64,000 bases of DNA from Acidobacteriaceae bacterium. Its GTDB lineage: Bacteria; Acidobacteriota; Terriglobia; Bryobacterales; Bryobacteraceae. The translations under genes and the position numbers were made by a program. Where the stretch lies: positions 1-64,000 of the forward strand of contig JADCJL010000172.1 of assembly GCA_020247055.1 (NCBI GenBank), in the 5' to 3' direction. Shown here in pieces: positions 8,781 to 18,600 of the stretch. Position 1 is the stretch's first letter, and each line of letters starts with the position of its first letter. The notes below the pieces were generated by a model. It saw only the letters and a list, made by a program, of their open reading frames with translations, had not been told where the DNA came from and did no database searches.

Positions 8781-11700
8781 CTTCCAATGCTTCGTACGAG
8801 CCGCCGCGGGGCGGTTCGACGCGGAGCAATCTGATTTGGCTTGAGGCGCTGGCCGCGGCGGGGCATGCGGTGCGGGTGGTGTGCCCGGCGCACGACGAGG
8901 CGGGCGAGACGACGCGGCGGGGCATTGCGATTTTGCGGGTGCCGGAGTTGGCGCGGCACGTGGAGCGGCTGAGCGAGGAGATTACGCAGTGGAAGCCGGA
9001 CTGGGTGCTGGTTTCGAGCGAAGACCTCAGCCACGTGCTGCTGCGGGAGGCGTTTCGCGTGGCGCCGGGGCGGTTGATTTTCGTGGCGCACACGCCGCAG
9101 TTTTTGCCGTTCGGACCGGAGAGCTGGCATCCGGACGCGGCGGCAACGGCGCTGGTGCGGCAGGCGCGGGGCGTGGTGGTGATTGGCCATCACATGGCGG
9201 GGTATGTGCGGGAGCACCTGGGGGTAAGGCCGGTGGTGATCCATCCGCCGATCTACGGGACGGCGCCGTGGCGGAGGCTGGGGCGGTTTGCGAACCGCTA
9301 TGTGCTGATGGTGAACCCGTGCGTCGTGAAGGGTATGACGGTGCTGGCGACGCTGGCGCGGCGGATGCCGCACGTTGCCTTCGCCGCGCTGGCGGGATGG
9401 GGCACGACGGCGGCGGACCGGGCGCTGCTGGCGGAGTTGCCCAACGTAACGCTGCTTGAAACGGTGCCGGATATTGAAGACGTGCTGGGGCAGGCGCGGC
9501 TGCTGCTGATGCCCTCGCTTTGGTACGAGGGCTTCGGGCTGATTGCGATGGAGGCGATGCTGCGGGGCCTGCCGGTGGTGGCGTCGAACTCGGGGGGGCT
9601 GGCCGAGGCGAAGGCGGGGACGGGGTATGTGATCCCGGTGCAGCCGATTACGAAGTACCGGGCGGAGTTTGATGACAACCACATGCCGCGGCCCGTGGAC
9701 GTCGAGCAGGACGTGACGCTGTGGATGGCGGCGATTGCAGAGCTGACCACGAACGAGACGGCGTGGGAGGCCGAGGCGGCGCGGTCGCGGGCGGCGGCCG
9801 AGCGGTTTGTGGGGGCGCTCGATGCGCGGGATCTGGAGCGGTATTTGCAGTCGCGGCGGAAGCTGCGGGTGCTGTTGGCGCATAACTCGCTTTACTATCC
9901 GTCGGCGGGGGGAGGGGACAAGTCGAACCGGCTGCTGATGGAGGCGCTGGCGGCGCGGGGGCATCAGGTGCGGGTGGTGACGCGGGTGGAGACGTTTGGC
10001 GAGGCGGACCACGCTGCTTATCTAGAGGCACTGGCGTTGCGGGGCGTGAGCCCGGCGATGGGGGAGAGTGAGGTTAGCTTTTCGCTGCACGGGGTCGACG
10101 TGCGGACGCTGACGCGAAGTCCGTTGTGGCGCCCTTACTTTCAACAGCAGATTGACGAGATGGATCCGGACGTGATTGTGACGTCGACGGATGACCCGGC
10201 GCAGCTGTTGTTTGACCTGGCGGTGCGGACGCCGCGGGCGCGCGTGGTGTATCTGATCCGGGCGACGATTGCGGTGCCGTTCGGGCCGGATAGCTCCGGC
10301 GTGAATGCGGAGCGGACGCAGTGGTTGGCGCAGGCGGACGGGGTGGTGGGGGTGTCGCACTACGTGGCGGGTTATGCGCGGGAGCACGGGGGATTGGCGC
10401 AGGCGATTCATGTGCCGATCTCACTGCTCGAGCCGGGGCCGGCGCCGTTGTTGGGCCGGTTCGATAATCCGTATGTGCTGATGGTGAACCCGTGCGCGGT
10501 GAAGGGAATTGCGATCTTGCTGGGGCTGGCGGACGCGATGCCGGAGGTGACCTTCGGGGCGGTGGCTTCGTGGGGCACGACGCAGGAGGACCTGGCGGAG
10601 CTGGCCAAGCGGCCGAACATCCGGCTGCTGCCGCGGACGGACAACATTGACGAGTTGCTCGGACAGGCGCGGGTGACGCTGGTGCCTTCGGTGTGGGCGG
10701 AGGCACGGAGCCGGATGGTGCTTGAAAGCCTTTCGCGGGGCGTGCCGGTGTTGGGCGCCAACGTAGGCGGGCTGCACGAGGCGATGCTGGGCGTGCCGTA
10801 TCTGCTGCCGGTGAATCCGGTGACGGCGTACCGGGGCACGGTGGACGAGCATATGGTGCCGGTGGCGGAGGTGCCGCCGCAGAATCTGGAGCCTTGGATA
10901 GAGGCTCTGCGGCGGTTGACGACCGACCGGCGGCATTGGGAGAAGCTCTCGGCGTTGTCGCGCGAGAAGGCGCTCGCCTACATGGAGAACCTGACCGTGC
11001 TGCCGTTTGAGGCCTACTGCGAGAGTTTGCAGCATATGGTGAAGCGCGGGGTGGCGGCGCGGGGTCCGGAGGCGGGGCCGCTGGTGGGGCTGAGCCCGGA
11101 GCGGCGGCGGCTGCTGGAGCTGCGGCTGCGGGAGCGGGCGGCGTGGATGCCGGTGGTGCCGGCGAGCGGGCGGCGGGTGTTCTGCTTTCCGTGGGCGGGG
11201 GCGGGGCCGTTGGCGTACCGTGGGTGGCAGGAGCGGCTGGGCGCGGAGTTCGCCGTGATCCCGATCCGGCTGCCGCAGCGGGAGTGGGCCGGGATTGATG
11301 ATCTGGTGGAGCAGTTGGCGCGGCAGGTGAAGCCGCTGTGGACGGCGGACGCGGTGTTTTTCGGGCATTCGATGGGGGCGGGGCTGGCGTTTGAAGTAGC
11401 CCGGCGGGTGGCGCCGGGGCGGCTGGTGGTTTCGGCGGCGCGGGCGCCGAAGTTTCGGATTGGCTACGTGCCGCCGCCGGAGCCGAGCGATGCGGAACTG
11501 CTTGCGCAACTGGAGCGGCTGGGCGGTGCGCCGAAGGAGCGGCTGGAGGCGCTGCTGCCGGCCTTCCGGCGGGATACGCGGCTGTTCCGGCGGTGGGTGT
11601 ACGCGCCGGGCGAGCCGTTGGCGATGCCGGTGGTGGCGCTGGGCGGGGAGGAAGATCCGCAGGTGACGGCGGAGCATCTGGCGCCGTGGGCCGAGGTGAC

Positions 11701-11800
11701 GACGGCGGCCTTTGCGCTGCGGACGTTCGCCGGGGGGCACTTTTACTTCCAGACCGGCAGCGCGTTTTTCGGCGAGCTGGCGGCGATGCTCCGCGACTAG
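8765..11800 (+). CDS. Tandem GT4 glycosyltransferase plus type II thioesterase fusion
   Basis: 1011 residues. Two related GT-B glycosyltransferase units are fused: unit 1 about residues 1-350, unit 2 about 367-745. Each has a GT4 E-x7-E site (E255/E263 and E646/E654), and both share the unusual YVLMVNPC-x-VKG motif, WGTT, a DVLGQAR/ELLGQAR segment and G-G-L after the second Glu. The C-terminus (about 790-1011) is a type II thioesterase: RVFCFPWAGAG, nucleophile S869 in G-H-S-M-G, D964 in GGEED and H992 in GGH complete the triad. Type II thioesterases release or proofread carrier-bound acyl groups, and the overlapping upstream gene supplies a carrier. A role in glycosylating and releasing a carrier-bound product is inference. 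I know of no well-described enzyme with this exact order. Confidence 0.85.
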   Translation: MRVLLTSNASYEPPRGGSTRSNLIWLEALAAAGHAVRVVCPAHDEAGETTRRGIAILRVPELARHVERLSEEITQWKPDWVLVSSEDLSHVLLREAFRVAPGRLIFVAHTPQFLPFGPESWHPDAAATALVRQARGVVVIGHHMAGYVREHLGVRPVVIHPPIYGTAPWRRLGRFANRYVLMVNPCVVKGMTVLATLARRMPHVAFAALAGWGTTAADRALLAELPNVTLLETVPDIEDVLGQARLLLMPSLWYEGFGLIAMEAMLRGLPVVASNSGGLAEAKAGTGYVIPVQPITKYRAEFDDNHMPRPVDVEQDVTLWMAAIAELTTNETAWEAEAARSRAAAERFVGALDARDLERYLQSRRKLRVLLAHNSLYYPSAGGGDKSNRLLMEALAARGHQVRVVTRVETFGEADHAAYLEALALRGVSPAMGESEVSFSLHGVDVRTLTRSPLWRPYFQQQIDEMDPDVIVTSTDDPAQLLFDLAVRTPRARVVYLIRATIAVPFGPDSSGVNAERTQWLAQADGVVGVSHYVAGYAREHGGLAQAIHVPISLLEPGPAPLLGRFDNPYVLMVNPCAVKGIAILLGLADAMPEVTFGAVASWGTTQEDLAELAKRPNIRLLPRTDNIDELLGQARVTLVPSVWAEARSRMVLESLSRGVPVLGANVGGLHEAMLGVPYLLPVNPVTAYRGTVDEHMVPVAEVPPQNLEPWIEALRRLTTDRRHWEKLSALSREKALAYMENLTVLPFEAYCESLQHMVKRGVAARGPEAGPLVGLSPERRRLLELRLRERAAWMPVVPASGRRVFCFPWAGAGPLAYRGWQERLGAEFAVIPIRLPQREWAGIDDLVEQLARQVKPLWTADAVFFGHSMGAGLAFEVARRVAPGRLVVSAARAPKFRIGYVPPPEPSDAELLAQLERLGGAPKERLEALLPAFRRDTRLFRRWVYAPGEPLAMPVVALGGEEDPQVTAEHLAPWAEVTTAAFALRTFAGGHFYFQTGSAFFGELAAMLRD

Positions 11801-11817
11801 TGATAGGCTGAGGCGAG

Positions 11818-13212
11818 ATGCTGGCGCTGTTGCCAATGCTGCTGTGGACCGGGCCCGAGGTCACGCTGCTGGGCGGGCCGTCGCGGGATGGGCGCGTGCT
11901 GTCGAACGTGCAGGCGCCCTCGCGGGACCTCGTGATGTATGACGTGGCGGCGAAGCAGGCGCGGACGGTGGCGGCGGCCGAGGGGGGCGAGTACGCCTAC
12001 TTTTCGATTGTCTCGGCCGATGGGAAGCGGGTGGCGTATGCGTGGAAGAACCGGGAGGGCTTCTATGAGCTGCGCGTGGACGGGCGGACGGTGTACCGGA
12101 ACGAGGAAGCCGGCTTCGTGCAGCCGTGCGCGTGGAGCCCGGACGGCCAGGCCGTATTGACGCTGCTGTTTCGCCGGGACAATACAAGCCAGATTGCGAT
12201 GGTGCCGCTGGCGGGGGGCTTGCCGCGGGTGTTGAAGTCGCTTGCGTGGGTGTATCCGAAGCGGATGGATCTGTCGGCGGATGGGAAATGGATTGTGTAT
12301 GACACGCTGGCGGGCGGGGAGCGGCGCCTGTATGTGCTGGCGGCGGACGGCTCGGGGGAGCGGATGGTGGGCGAGGGGGTGTTTCCGCTGTGGCGCGCGG
12401 ACGGGCGGCGGGTGGTGTACGCGCTGGGCGAAGAGTTGTGGGAGTTGACGGTGGAGACGGGGGCGCGGCGGCGGCTGCGGGAGGGATTGGGGCGGTTTCT
12501 GCCGCTGGGGATGACCGCGGGGGATGTGCTGGTGTACGGGGTGCGGGCGGGGGGCACGGAGGTTTACTACGGGGCGCGGCAGCGGGCGTCGCTGCGATAT
12601 CCGGGGCGGAACGCGGCGCCGGCGTGGAGCCGGGACGGGAAGTGGCTGGCGTTCGTCTCGCGGCGGGGGGAGGAGAATTTCGGCGAGGAGGCGCGGGTGC
12701 TGGTGGTGCGCGAGGTGGCGTCGACCGTGGAGCGGGAGATTGACCCGGGCCTGGCGCTGGTGGACGCGCCGGCGTGGAGCGGGGACGGGCGGCGGCTGCT
12801 GGTGCGGGGGGCGGACCGGCAGGGCCGAGCGGGCGTGTTTGTGGTGGACGTGGCGACGGGGAAGGTGACGCCGGTGGAGCGGGAGGCGGGCCTGGAGCCG
12901 GGGCTGTTCCGGGCGGCGTGGGGGGAGGGCGATACGATCTGGGTGCAGCGGGGGACGGAACTGCGCAACGGGGAGCGGGTTTACCGGGAGGTGCGGGCGT
13001 TTGCCGTGCAGGGGAAGCGGCTGGCGGTGCTCTATAGCAATGGGCGGCTGGAGGTGGATGGCGAGGAGCGGGGGACGAGCAGTGCGCGGGAGATTGTCTG
13101 GCGGGGAGAGAAGCTGGTGGGCGGCGGGGCGTATGATGCGAGCGGGGAGCGGGAGGCGTGGACGGAGTCGGACGCGCGGAATGAGATCTGGCAATGGGAG
13201 CTGCCGCGATGA
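11818..13212 (+). CDS. TolB-like/PD40 beta-propeller protein, secreted
   Basis: 464 residues with a short hydrophobic leader (MLALLPMLLWTG). Repeated PD40/WD40-like blades are visible: SADGKRVAYAWKN, SPDGQAVLTLLF, SADGKWIVYDTL, SRDGKWLAFVSR and SGDGRRLLVRGADRQG. Such propellers usually mediate protein contacts in the periplasm; no catalytic signature is present. The gene begins 17 bases after the glycosyltransferase-thioesterase gene and its TGA overlaps the ATG of the di-heme peroxidase gene (ATGA), so it is likely in one transcript. Function not known. Confidence 0.8.
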   Translation: MLALLPMLLWTGPEVTLLGGPSRDGRVLSNVQAPSRDLVMYDVAAKQARTVAAAEGGEYAYFSIVSADGKRVAYAWKNREGFYELRVDGRTVYRNEEAGFVQPCAWSPDGQAVLTLLFRRDNTSQIAMVPLAGGLPRVLKSLAWVYPKRMDLSADGKWIVYDTLAGGERRLYVLAADGSGERMVGEGVFPLWRADGRRVVYALGEELWELTVETGARRRLREGLGRFLPLGMTAGDVLVYGVRAGGTEVYYGARQRASLRYPGRNAAPAWSRDGKWLAFVSRRGEENFGEEARVLVVREVASTVEREIDPGLALVDAPAWSGDGRRLLVRGADRQGRAGVFVVDVATGKVTPVEREAGLEPGLFRAAWGEGDTIWVQRGTELRNGERVYREVRAFAVQGKRLAVLYSNGRLEVDGEERGTSSAREIVWRGEKLVGGGAYDASGEREAWTESDARNEIWQWELPR

Positions 13213-14078
13213 GCGCGTGGTGGCTGGCGGCGATTGTGGCGGTGCCGTTGGGATTGGATCAGCTGATTCCGGCGCCGGCGGAGAATCCGCTCGAGCCCGG
13301 GCGCGTGAAGCGGGGGCGGGAGCTGTTCTTCGATAAGCGATTGTCGCGGGACGGGACGGTGGCTTGCGCGACGTGCCATGATCCGGCGCGGGGGTTTGCC
13401 GATGGCGCGGCGCGGGCGGTGGGGATTGGCGGACAGGTGGGGCCGCGGCGGAGCCCACGGATTGTGAACCGGGCGTATGGGAAGACGTTTTTCTGGGACG
13501 GGCGGGCGGCGACGCTCGAAGAGCAGGTGGTGCAGCCGATTGCGAATCCGGTCGAGATGGGGATGCGGGTGGAGGACGCCGCGGCGCGCGTGGGGTTGAC
13601 GCGGGAGGAACTGGTACGGTCGCTGGCGAGTTACGTGCGGACGATTCTGGCGGGGGATAGCCCGTACGACCGGTTTCTCGCCGGGGACCGGGGGGCGTTG
13701 ACGGCGGAGCAGCAGGCGGGATTGAAGCTGTTCCGGGGCAAGGCCAACTGCGTGGCGTGCCATTTGGGGCCGAATCTGACGGATGAGGAGTTTCACGCGA
13801 CGGGGCCGGTGGGGGCGGACCCGGGGCGCTTCGCGGTGACGCGGCGGGAGGCGGATCGGGGGGCGTTCAAGACGCCGTCGCTGCGGCAGGTGGCCGAGAC
13901 GCCGCCGTATTTGCACGACGGGTCGAAGGCGAGCTTAGAGGAGGTGGTCGAGTTTTATGACCAGGGGAAGGGAAGCGATCCGGAGATCCGGCCGCTGGGG
14001 TTGACGGCGGAGGAGAAGCGGCAGTTGGTGGCGCTGCTGCGGGCGTTTACGGGACGGGTGCAGGAGGGTTGGCCGTGA
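13209..14078 (+). CDS. Di-heme cytochrome c peroxidase / MauG family protein
   Basis: 289 residues when started at the ATG overlapping the previous stop (a start 15 bases upstream is possible but would spoil the leader). MSAWWLAAIVAVPLGL is a signal peptide. Two c-type heme sites are present: C53-A-T-C56-H57 and C181-V-A-C184-H185. Other family segments are LFFDKRLSRDGTVAC, RSPRIVNRAYGKTFFWDGRA, NPVEMG and the C-terminal FKTPSLRQVAETPPYLHDGS. Members reduce hydrogen peroxide with electrons from small cytochromes, or modify proteins (MauG). Slightly short for bacterial CcpA. Cotranslated with the propeller before it and the TPR protein after it (GTGA overlap). Confidence 0.92.
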   Translation: MSAWWLAAIVAVPLGLDQLIPAPAENPLEPGRVKRGRELFFDKRLSRDGTVACATCHDPARGFADGAARAVGIGGQVGPRRSPRIVNRAYGKTFFWDGRAATLEEQVVQPIANPVEMGMRVEDAAARVGLTREELVRSLASYVRTILAGDSPYDRFLAGDRGALTAEQQAGLKLFRGKANCVACHLGPNLTDEEFHATGPVGADPGRFAVTRREADRGAFKTPSLRQVAETPPYLHDGSKASLEEVVEFYDQGKGSDPEIRPLGLTAEEKRQLVALLRAFTGRVQEGWP

Positions 14079-14830
14079 TTGGGCTGCTGCTGGCTTTTCA
14101 GTTGTGGCAGCCGGTGGACTGGCGGGCGCTGCTGCCGCTGTACGAGGCGCGGGCGACGAATGAAGCGGGGGTGCGGGATCTCTCGCTGTTTCTGCTGCGG
14201 GAGCAGCAGTGGGCGCTGGCCGAACCGTGGCTGCGGCGGTTGGGGGATGCCGAGATGCTGGCCGATTGCCTGGCGGCGATGGGGCGGAATGCGGAGGCCG
14301 AGGCGGAGTATGCCAAGGCGCCTTCGACCCGGGCGCTGGCGCGGCGGACGGAGTTGACGGGGGATCTGCAATATCTGGAGCAGGCGGTGCGGCGGGAGCG
14401 GAAGCCGGGCTACCTGAACGATCTGGCGCTGCTGCTCAAGGGTTCGGCGCGGGCTGAAGCTCTGCTGCGGGAGGCGCTGGCGGCGCAGGAGAAGACGCTG
14501 GGGCCGCTTCATCCCGAGGTGGGGACGACGCTGAACAATCTGGGCAGTGAGCTGTTTGCGCAGGGCAAGCTGGCCGAGGCGGAGGCCGTGCAGCGGCGGA
14601 GCCTGCGGGTGCTCGAGACGGCGCTGGGGCCGCGGCATGTGCGGACGGGGTTGGGAGCGAGCAACCTGGCGGATGTGCTGGCGGCGGTGGGGAAGCCGGC
14701 GGGAGCCTACTATGAGCAGGCGTGGCGGATTTTCAACGCGCAGCTGGGGCCGCGGCACCCCTGGACCGTAGAAGCGGCAGCAGCGGCTTCCGCGGCGCGT
14801 ACACCCCAATCCAATGGTTTGAAAAAGTAA
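14075..14830 (+). CDS. TPR (kinesin-light-chain type) repeat protein, secreted or anchored
   Basis: 251 residues from a GTG at 14075, preferred over the TTG at 14069 because AGGAGG at 14062-14067 then has 7-base spacing and the GTG overlaps the upstream TGA. A hydrophobic N-terminus (MIGLLLAFQLW) precedes helical repeats. TPR_12-like units are clear at HPEVGTTLNNLGSELFAQGKLAEAEA and RHVRTGLGASNLADVLAAVGKP, each ending in A-L-G-P-R-H. Probably a periplasmic scaffold for the peroxidase operon, by context only. The last 98 bases overlap the convergent multiheme cytochrome gene. Confidence 0.78.
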   Translation: MIGLLLAFQLWQPVDWRALLPLYEARATNEAGVRDLSLFLLREQQWALAEPWLRRLGDAEMLADCLAAMGRNAEAEAEYAKAPSTRALARRTELTGDLQYLEQAVRRERKPGYLNDLALLLKGSARAEALLREALAAQEKTLGPLHPEVGTTLNNLGSELFAQGKLAEAEAVQRRSLRVLETALGPRHVRTGLGASNLADVLAAVGKPAGAYYEQAWRIFNAQLGPRHPWTVEAAAAASAARTPQSNGLKK

Positions 14831-15623
14831 GCTGGGGGCTGGCGGCAACCTTGGGCATGTGGCAGGATTCGCACGTCTGGGCGGCGGGGAGTTTTGTGGT
14901 GTGGCGCACGGCGGGGTGACAGTTGGCGCAGGTGGATTTTGTTTCGCCCGAGTGAGAGTCGTGGCAGGTGGTACAACTCAGGGCGCCTTTCTGAAAGCAG
15001 GCGCTTTGGGAGAGGGAGACGGGTTGGTGGCGGACGTTCCAGGGGTCCTGCCAGTTGATGTCTTCGCCGGGTTTGGGGGGCTGGCGGTGGCAAGAGCCGC
15101 AGAGGTCGTTGAGGCCGGCGGGGTTGAGGATTTTGGGGTTGAGGAGTTGGCTGTGCTGGGCGCCGGGCCCGTGGCAGGCTTCGCACTGGACGCCGTGTTC
15201 GGCGGGTTCGATGCCCTTTTCGGGGGTGAAGCGGAGGGCGCCGGTGGAGTGGCACTGGAAGCAGCGGAGGATCTGGGCGCCGGGATCGAAGACGCGGTAT
15301 TTGACGCCTTGCGGGGTGGTGTGGCCGGGGGTGAGGGCTTTGGTGTTGGGGGTGGTGTACTGCGACAGGCCGTGTTCGAGGTAGTGGTCGGGGTCGAGGC
15401 GGGAGACGGGGTTGGTGGCCTGGCGGCCGGCGCCGAACAGCCAGAGGTCGTTGCGGCGGGAGAGGGCATAAGAATGGGCCGAGCGTTTCTGCGCGGCCCA
15501 TTGGGGTTGATGACATTTGGCACAGGCCGCCGAGCCGGTGAACTGGGCGGCGGCCGGTACGAGAAACAGGCTAGAAAATAATGCGGCCTGAATACTGAAG
15601 CTGACGGCCAAAGAATCCTCCAC
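14733..15623 (-). CDS. Multiheme c-type cytochrome (seven CxxCH), secreted
   Basis: 296 residues with a signal peptide (SIQAALFSSLFLVPAAAQ) and seven CxxCH sites in order: CAKCH, CFQCH, CEACH, CGSCH, CTTCH, CANCH, CESCH. The spacing resembles the cytochrome c554 / DmsE-like family, which moves electrons in the periplasm or to extracellular acceptors. Its 5' end overlaps the TonB-receptor gene by 53 bases and its 3' end overlaps the convergent TPR gene by 98 bases, so the last ~30 residues (LLPLLRSRGAAAPAAR) are an overprinted tail. Redox partner unknown; the di-heme peroxidase next door is a candidate. Confidence 0.88.
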   Translation of the reverse strand: MEDSLAVSFSIQAALFSSLFLVPAAAQFTGSAACAKCHQPQWAAQKRSAHSYALSRRNDLWLFGAGRQATNPVSRLDPDHYLEHGLSQYTTPNTKALTPGHTTPQGVKYRVFDPGAQILRCFQCHSTGALRFTPEKGIEPAEHGVQCEACHGPGAQHSQLLNPKILNPAGLNDLCGSCHRQPPKPGEDINWQDPWNVRHQPVSLSQSACFQKGALSCTTCHDSHSGETKSTCANCHPAVRHTTKLPAAQTCESCHMPKVAASPQLTFSNHWIGVYAPRKPLLPLLRSRGAAAPAAR

Positions 15624-18600
15624 GCTGCGTGACGACGCGGCCGAAGTTGGGCGAGTTCACGTTGAGATCCGGGTCGGACCCGAAGAAGCTATTGGCCACA
15701 TTGTACGCTTCCATGCGGAGTTCAAACTTCACCTTTTCGGTGATGGGGAACTCTTTGGCGAGCGTGGCATCGAGGTTGAGCGTGTTCGGGCCGACCAGTT
15801 TCGGATACTGGAAGGGGTTCGACCGGCGGGTGAAGGCCGGCAGGATAGCGAACTTCGAGGTGTCGAACCAGCGGCTGCGGGGAGGATTCTCGATGGTCGG
15901 GTCGCCGCTGGCGAGCAGGCCACCGAAGCGGAGGAAGAGACCCGTATTGTAGGTGAACAGCGGGGCTACGGACCAACCGCCGAAGGCGAGGTCGACGGCC
16001 TTGGGCGCGCTGGCCATGAAGCGGCGGCCTTTGCCGAAGGGGAGTTCGTAGATGGCGGCGCCGGTGAGCCGGTGGCGGGCGTTGCGCGCCGGCTGGAAGG
16101 TGAGGGTGCGGGTGAAGTAGTCCTGTTCATCGTAGAACTCTTCGTTGCGTTCCCGGTTGTAGTTGTAGCCGATGGTGAAGTTGAAGCCATTCGAGAAGGG
16201 CCGCTGGAACTGCATCTGGAGCGAGCGGTAGTAGTTGCGCGCGCCGGCGTTGAGGGTTTCGTTGAGGTCGCCGTACTGCGGGTAGGGGCGCAGGAGCTGG
16301 CTCACAGGGAGGTTGGCCTGGGTGCGAAGCTGGCCGGGGAACTTATCGGCGCCGAGCACGTTGAAGAACGGGTTGGGAACCGACTGCGTGACGGCGGTCT
16401 TGACGTTGTAGCCGATGCGGGGGTCGATCTGGTTGAGGTTGTAGGTGTAGGGCTGGTTCCGGCCGGTATTCATGAAGAACGTGATGTCGGCGAGGATCTG
16501 GCCGGGGAGTTGCCGCTGCAGCGAGACGTTGAAGCGGTCGTTGACGCCGGGGGTGAAGTCCTGCTGATACCAGGTGGCCGGGGCGCCGAGGTTGGTGTAG
16601 CGGCCGAGGGTTTTGCCGCTGACGGGGACGAGGCCGCCGGGGAAGGGGTTCGACAGGCGCTGCTGCGGGACGCCCTGAATTTCGGGGACCGAGGTGCTGG
16701 TGGCGTCGAAGCCGGGCAGCGGGACGGAGCCGAGGATGTTGAGGCCGTCGGTGAGGGTGGCCGGCACGATGTAACGGGCCCAGCCGATGCGGAGGGCCGA
16801 TTTATCGTTGATGCGGTAGGCGATGCCGGCGCGCGGCATGAGGAGCGTCCTGGGGGCGTTCCAGCTGCCGCGATTGTTCGAATCGGTGAAGACCCAGGCG
16901 CCATTGTAGATGGGGGCGGCGGTGCGGAGGGCAGCGGCGGCCGCGGGTATGCGGGGAGCGTTGGCGCCCTGGAACTCGGGGATGGGACTGGTAAGGTCGA
17001 GGAAGCGGGAGAAGCGGTCTTCGGGGTCGGTCATCGGTCCGAAGTACTCGTAGCGGATGCCGAGGTTCAGGGTGATGCGCTGGGTGAGTTTGTAGTCGTC
17101 CTGCACGAAGAGCGAGTAAAAGTTGACCTGCGGGCGCTGGATGGGGATGGAGCTGAAGTTCGAGGTTCCGTTCATGGCGCCGAGGAGCATGGTGGCCCAG
17201 CCGTCGCCCGAGAGGTTGACGTTGGGGTTGAGGAAGGTGTCGGCGGTGACGGCGGGTACGAAGTTGAAGACAGGCGGCCGGGGGCGCGAGGCGACGACAT
17301 TCTCGCGCCGGTATTCGCCGCCGAATTTGACGTAGTGGCTGCCGATGTTCTTGGACATCTTGGCTTCGACGTTCCAGGATTTCGGCTCCTGATACCAGTA
17401 ACCGGTGCGGCCGAGCGTGGTGCTGGAGCCCTGGGTAACGGTGACGCCGGGGTAGTAGATATCGGGCAGGCCGCCGAGGTAGGGCTTGTACCAGGCGTTG
17501 CCGGGCCAGAACTTATCGAGGTCAGACTCTTTGAGGGTGGCCGAGGGGACGCCGAAGGAGTCGACGATGGCGTTGGAGGCGCCGCGGATGTTGAGCACGG
17601 TGCTCGAGTTCAGGGCGTAGACCATGTCACCGGAGAAGCTGAGGGAGTGGCGCTTGGAGCCATCCGGGGGCTGGGCTTTGGAGCCGCCGGTGTAGTCGTC
17701 CTGGGCGGTGAAGGTGCGGAACTGGTTATAGCGGCCGAAGAATTTGAGTTTGTCGGTGGCGTTGTAGTCGACGCGGTCGCTGAGGTTCCAGTAACGGAAG
17801 CGGTTGGCGAAACCGGCGATGAAGTTATTCACTTGCGTAGGTCCGGTGCCGGGGCCGTTGGGCTTCCAGAGGTCGTTCATGATGATGCGGGAGGTGGGGT
17901 CGATGCGATTGGCCGGGATGACGTTGCCGGCGAAGGGCATGCGGCTGGCCACGCCGTTAGCGACGGTGGTGGTGTAGGGGTCGAAGATAGTACGGCGGGC
18001 GCCGGCGGTGTTGAGCGACCGGGAGAAGTCGCCGGTGCGTTCGAGATCGGTGGGCAGGGTGTTGAAGGTGCTGCGCGGCTCAATGGTGCGCCAGCCTTCG
18101 TAGGAGACGAAGTTGAAGAGCTTGTTCTTCTTGATGGGGCTGCCGAGGGTGGCGCCCCAGGTGTTCTGGCGGGTGAGGTTGGCGCGCTGCGTGATGCGGT
18201 CGGCAAGGGCGTTCAAGGCCGGGTTGCGGCCGAGGTAGTAAGCGGTGCCGTGATAGTCGTTCGTGCCGGATTTCATCGAAACGCTGAGCACGCCGCCGGC
18301 GGAGTGGCCGAATTCGGCGTCAACGGCGTTCTGCTGGAGGTTGACCTCCTGGACGGCGTCCATGGGGGGCGTGTAGGAGGACTTCTGGCCGGTCATGGAC
18401 GGCGAGCCGTCGAGAATGATGTCGTTCTTGGTGCTCGTGTTGCCGCCGACGTCGAACTGGGAGGCGGCCCAGTGGTGGAAGGGGCTTTGTTCGGTGGAGG
18501 AGCGGATGACAGTGGCGGGGTTGAGGCTGACCAGCAGGAAGGGGTTCCGATGGATGATCGGCAGGTTGTTGGTCATCTTGGTGTCGAGCGTCAGGCCCAT

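Noticed and set aside
10074..11864. 596-codon minus-strand frame across the GT-thioesterase
   Set aside because: Pro/Ala/Ser/Arg-rich antisense shadow with no recognisable domain.
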